NCBI RefSeq assembly: GCF_014596445.1
Contig: NZ_MECL01000096.1
Coordinates: 1-64,000 of the forward strand
DNA: 64,000 bases
Origin: Streptomyces sp. CBMA29
Lineage (GTDB): Bacteria; Actinomycetota; Actinomycetes; Streptomycetales; Streptomycetaceae
Direction: 5' to 3'
Part shown: in pieces, positions 62,796-64,000 of the stretch
Numbering within the stretch: position 1 is the first letter of the stretch
How the letters are laid out: each line of letters begins with the position of its first letter
Notes under the pieces: generated by a model
Told to the model about the DNA's origin: nothing
Databases searched by the model: none
The model's input: only the letters and a program-made list of their open reading frames with translations
Position numbers and translations under genes: made by a program

Positions 62796-62906
62796 CCCGG
62801 CGCCGCGGCCCCGCCCGTCCGAGTGTCCCCACCGGCGCACCGTCGCCGTCCTGACATGCGGGTCCGCGGCACCGACGAGACCGGCCACAGCCGGAAGGAG
62901 GCTCGC

Positions 62907-63968
62907 ATGGCACGATTCACACTGCAAAGGCTCGGGCTGATCGTCATCGTCCTGGTCGGCCTGGTGGTCGTCGCATTCCTGATGACGCACACCCTGCCCG
63001 GCGATCCGGCCCGCGCCGCCGCCGGGCGGAACGCGACGGCGGAGCAGGTGCTCGCGGTCCGGCACCGGCTCGGTCTCGACCAGCCGCTGACGGTCCAGTT
63101 CTGGAACTACGTCAAGCAGTTGGCCCATGGCGACCTCGGCACGTCGGTCTTCACCCACCGCCCGGTGCTCAGTGACATCGGTACGGTGCTGCCGTCCTCG
63201 ATCGAACTGGTGCTGGCCGCGATGGTCGTCAACGTCGCCGTCGCCCTGCCGCTCGGGGTGCTCGCCGCCTACCGCAGCGGGCGGTTCACCGACCTGGCGG
63301 CCCGGCTGGTCGCGCTGTTCGGCGGCGCGGTGCCCGCGTTCTGGCTGGGCCTGGTCCTGCAACTGGTCGTCGCCGACCGGCTGAAGTTGCTGCCGCTGTC
63401 CGGGCAGCTCGGCTTCGGCATATCGGTCCCGCGCCGTACCGGCATGACCAGCCTGGACGCCCTGCTCGCCGGTGACCTCCCGGCCTTCGGCGACGCCCTC
63501 CAGCACCTCGTCCTGCCCGCCCTGACACTGGCCGCCGGATTCGTGGCCGTGATCATGCGGACCGTACGGTCCAGCATGCTTACCGCGCTCAGGGCCGACT
63601 ACATCACGCTCGCCCGGTCCACCGGCGCGAGCGAGTGGCGTGTGGTGATCCGGCACGGCCTGCGCAACGCGCTGCTGCCCACCAGCACGGTGCTCGGCAT
63701 GCAGTTGGGCTGGATGCTCGGCGGCACCGTCCTTGTCGAGTCGACCTTCAACCGCACCGGGATCGGCGCCTACATGGTCACGGCGGTGCTGCAGAACGAC
63801 CTCTACGCGGTCATCGGCGCGGTCCTGGTGATCGGAGTCGTCTTCGTCGTGGCCAACTTCCTCGTGGACTTCGCGCAGTTGTGGCTCAACCCGAGACTGC
63901 GGCAGCCCCGGCGCGGCGGTACGCGGCCATCCGATGCCGTACCAACGCCCACGGAGGCGGTCGCATGA
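62907..63968 (+). CDS. Dipeptide-type ABC permease (DppB-like)
   Basis: A 353-residue membrane permease with about six helices. MARFTLQRLGLIVIVLVGLV is the first helix; LPGDPARAAAGRNATAEQV and LGLDQPLTVQFWNYVKQLAHG are typical of DppB/OppB; the ATPase-contact loop reads DYITLARSTGASEWRVVIRHG. The ATG at 62907 follows GGAAGGAGG and replaces a longer upstream frame. It overlaps the next permease gene by 4 bp. Confidence 0.92.
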   Translation: MARFTLQRLGLIVIVLVGLVVVAFLMTHTLPGDPARAAAGRNATAEQVLAVRHRLGLDQPLTVQFWNYVKQLAHGDLGTSVFTHRPVLSDIGTVLPSSIELVLAAMVVNVAVALPLGVLAAYRSGRFTDLAARLVALFGGAVPAFWLGLVLQLVVADRLKLLPLSGQLGFGISVPRRTGMTSLDALLAGDLPAFGDALQHLVLPALTLAAGFVAVIMRTVRSSMLTALRADYITLARSTGASEWRVVIRHGLRNALLPTSTVLGMQLGWMLGGTVLVESTFNRTGIGAYMVTAVLQNDLYAVIGAVLVIGVVFVVANFLVDFAQLWLNPRLRQPRRGGTRPSDAVPTPTEAVA

Positions 63969-64000
63969 CGAATCCGACGAATCTCCTGGTCAAGCGCGGG
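63965..64000 (+). CDS. Start of a second ABC permease (DppC-like), truncated by the window edge
   Basis: Twelve codons from ATG 63965 (MTNPTNLLVKRG) in an ATGA overlap with the DppB-like gene. Position predicts a DppC/OppC-type permease, with ATPases and possibly further catabolic genes beyond the edge. The call rests on context only. Confidence 0.6.
   Translation, partial: MTNPTNLLVKRG

Noticed and set aside
60924..63656. 910-codon minus-strand frame opposite the binding protein and permease
   Set aside because: Spans two well-supported plus genes and has antisense composition.

Overview
The window reads as chromosomal DNA from a Streptomyces-like, high-GC actinomycete. GC is very high, third codon positions are G/C, GTG starts are frequent, many cistrons overlap by 4 bp (ATGA/GTGA), Tat and lipoprotein signals are common, and single LacI, LysR, IclR, TetR and DeoR regulators sit beside small catabolic operons. 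I see no rRNA, tRNA, CRISPR array, transposase or phage gene. Most of the window looks like accessory catabolic and secreted-enzyme territory rather than core chromosome.

Left third (1-25 kb): a secreted GH114-type glycosidase divergent from a DeoR regulator; an NB-ARC ATPase with seven near-identical TPR units plus a small partner protein; an aldo/keto reductase; a secreted propeller/FnIII/DNRLRE protein with an overlapping lipoprotein; a BenE-type transporter; a GH30 glycosidase with its divergent LacI regulator; a SCO6745-family protein; a secreted von Willebrand A protein with a TTA codon at position 6 and its overlapping partner; a DUF427 protein; a PcrA-tail-like 73-residue protein; an sdhCAB operon with a divergent LysR regulator; and a Tat-secreted phospholipase C.

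Middle (25-48.7 kb): one large acyl-CoA catabolic locus made of two divergent operons. The minus operon runs alcohol dehydrogenase, aldehyde dehydrogenase, crotonase, NDP-forming acyl-CoA ligase, two acyl-CoA dehydrogenases (ACADs), LLM oxidoreductase, ACAD, LLM oxidoreductase, CoA transferase/racemase, ACAD, crotonase. The plus operon runs two ACADs, thiolase, SDR, enoyl-CoA hydratase, then an NMT1/SsuA-type ABC importer. An IclR regulator closes the locus. Its upstream DNA and the central divergent promoter share two sequence elements, which suggests one regulon. The gene set supports oxidation of an imported, probably methyl-branched alcohol or acid to acyl-CoA and its shortening. The real substrate is unknown.

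Right (48.8-64 kb): a methyltransferase/TetR divergent pair over a near-perfect operator, then a LacI regulator divergent from a tightly coupled operon. That operon encodes a DapA-family lyase, an HcnA-like [2Fe-2S] protein, an HcnB-like flavoprotein with a large insertion in its [2Fe-2S] domain, an HcnC/DadA-like flavoprotein, a COG1228 amidohydrolase, HyuA, HyuB, and an oligopeptide ABC importer that runs off the right edge. I read it as an uptake and breakdown route for a hydroxyproline- or other imino-acid-containing peptide or lactam. This combination is my best candidate for an undescribed system.
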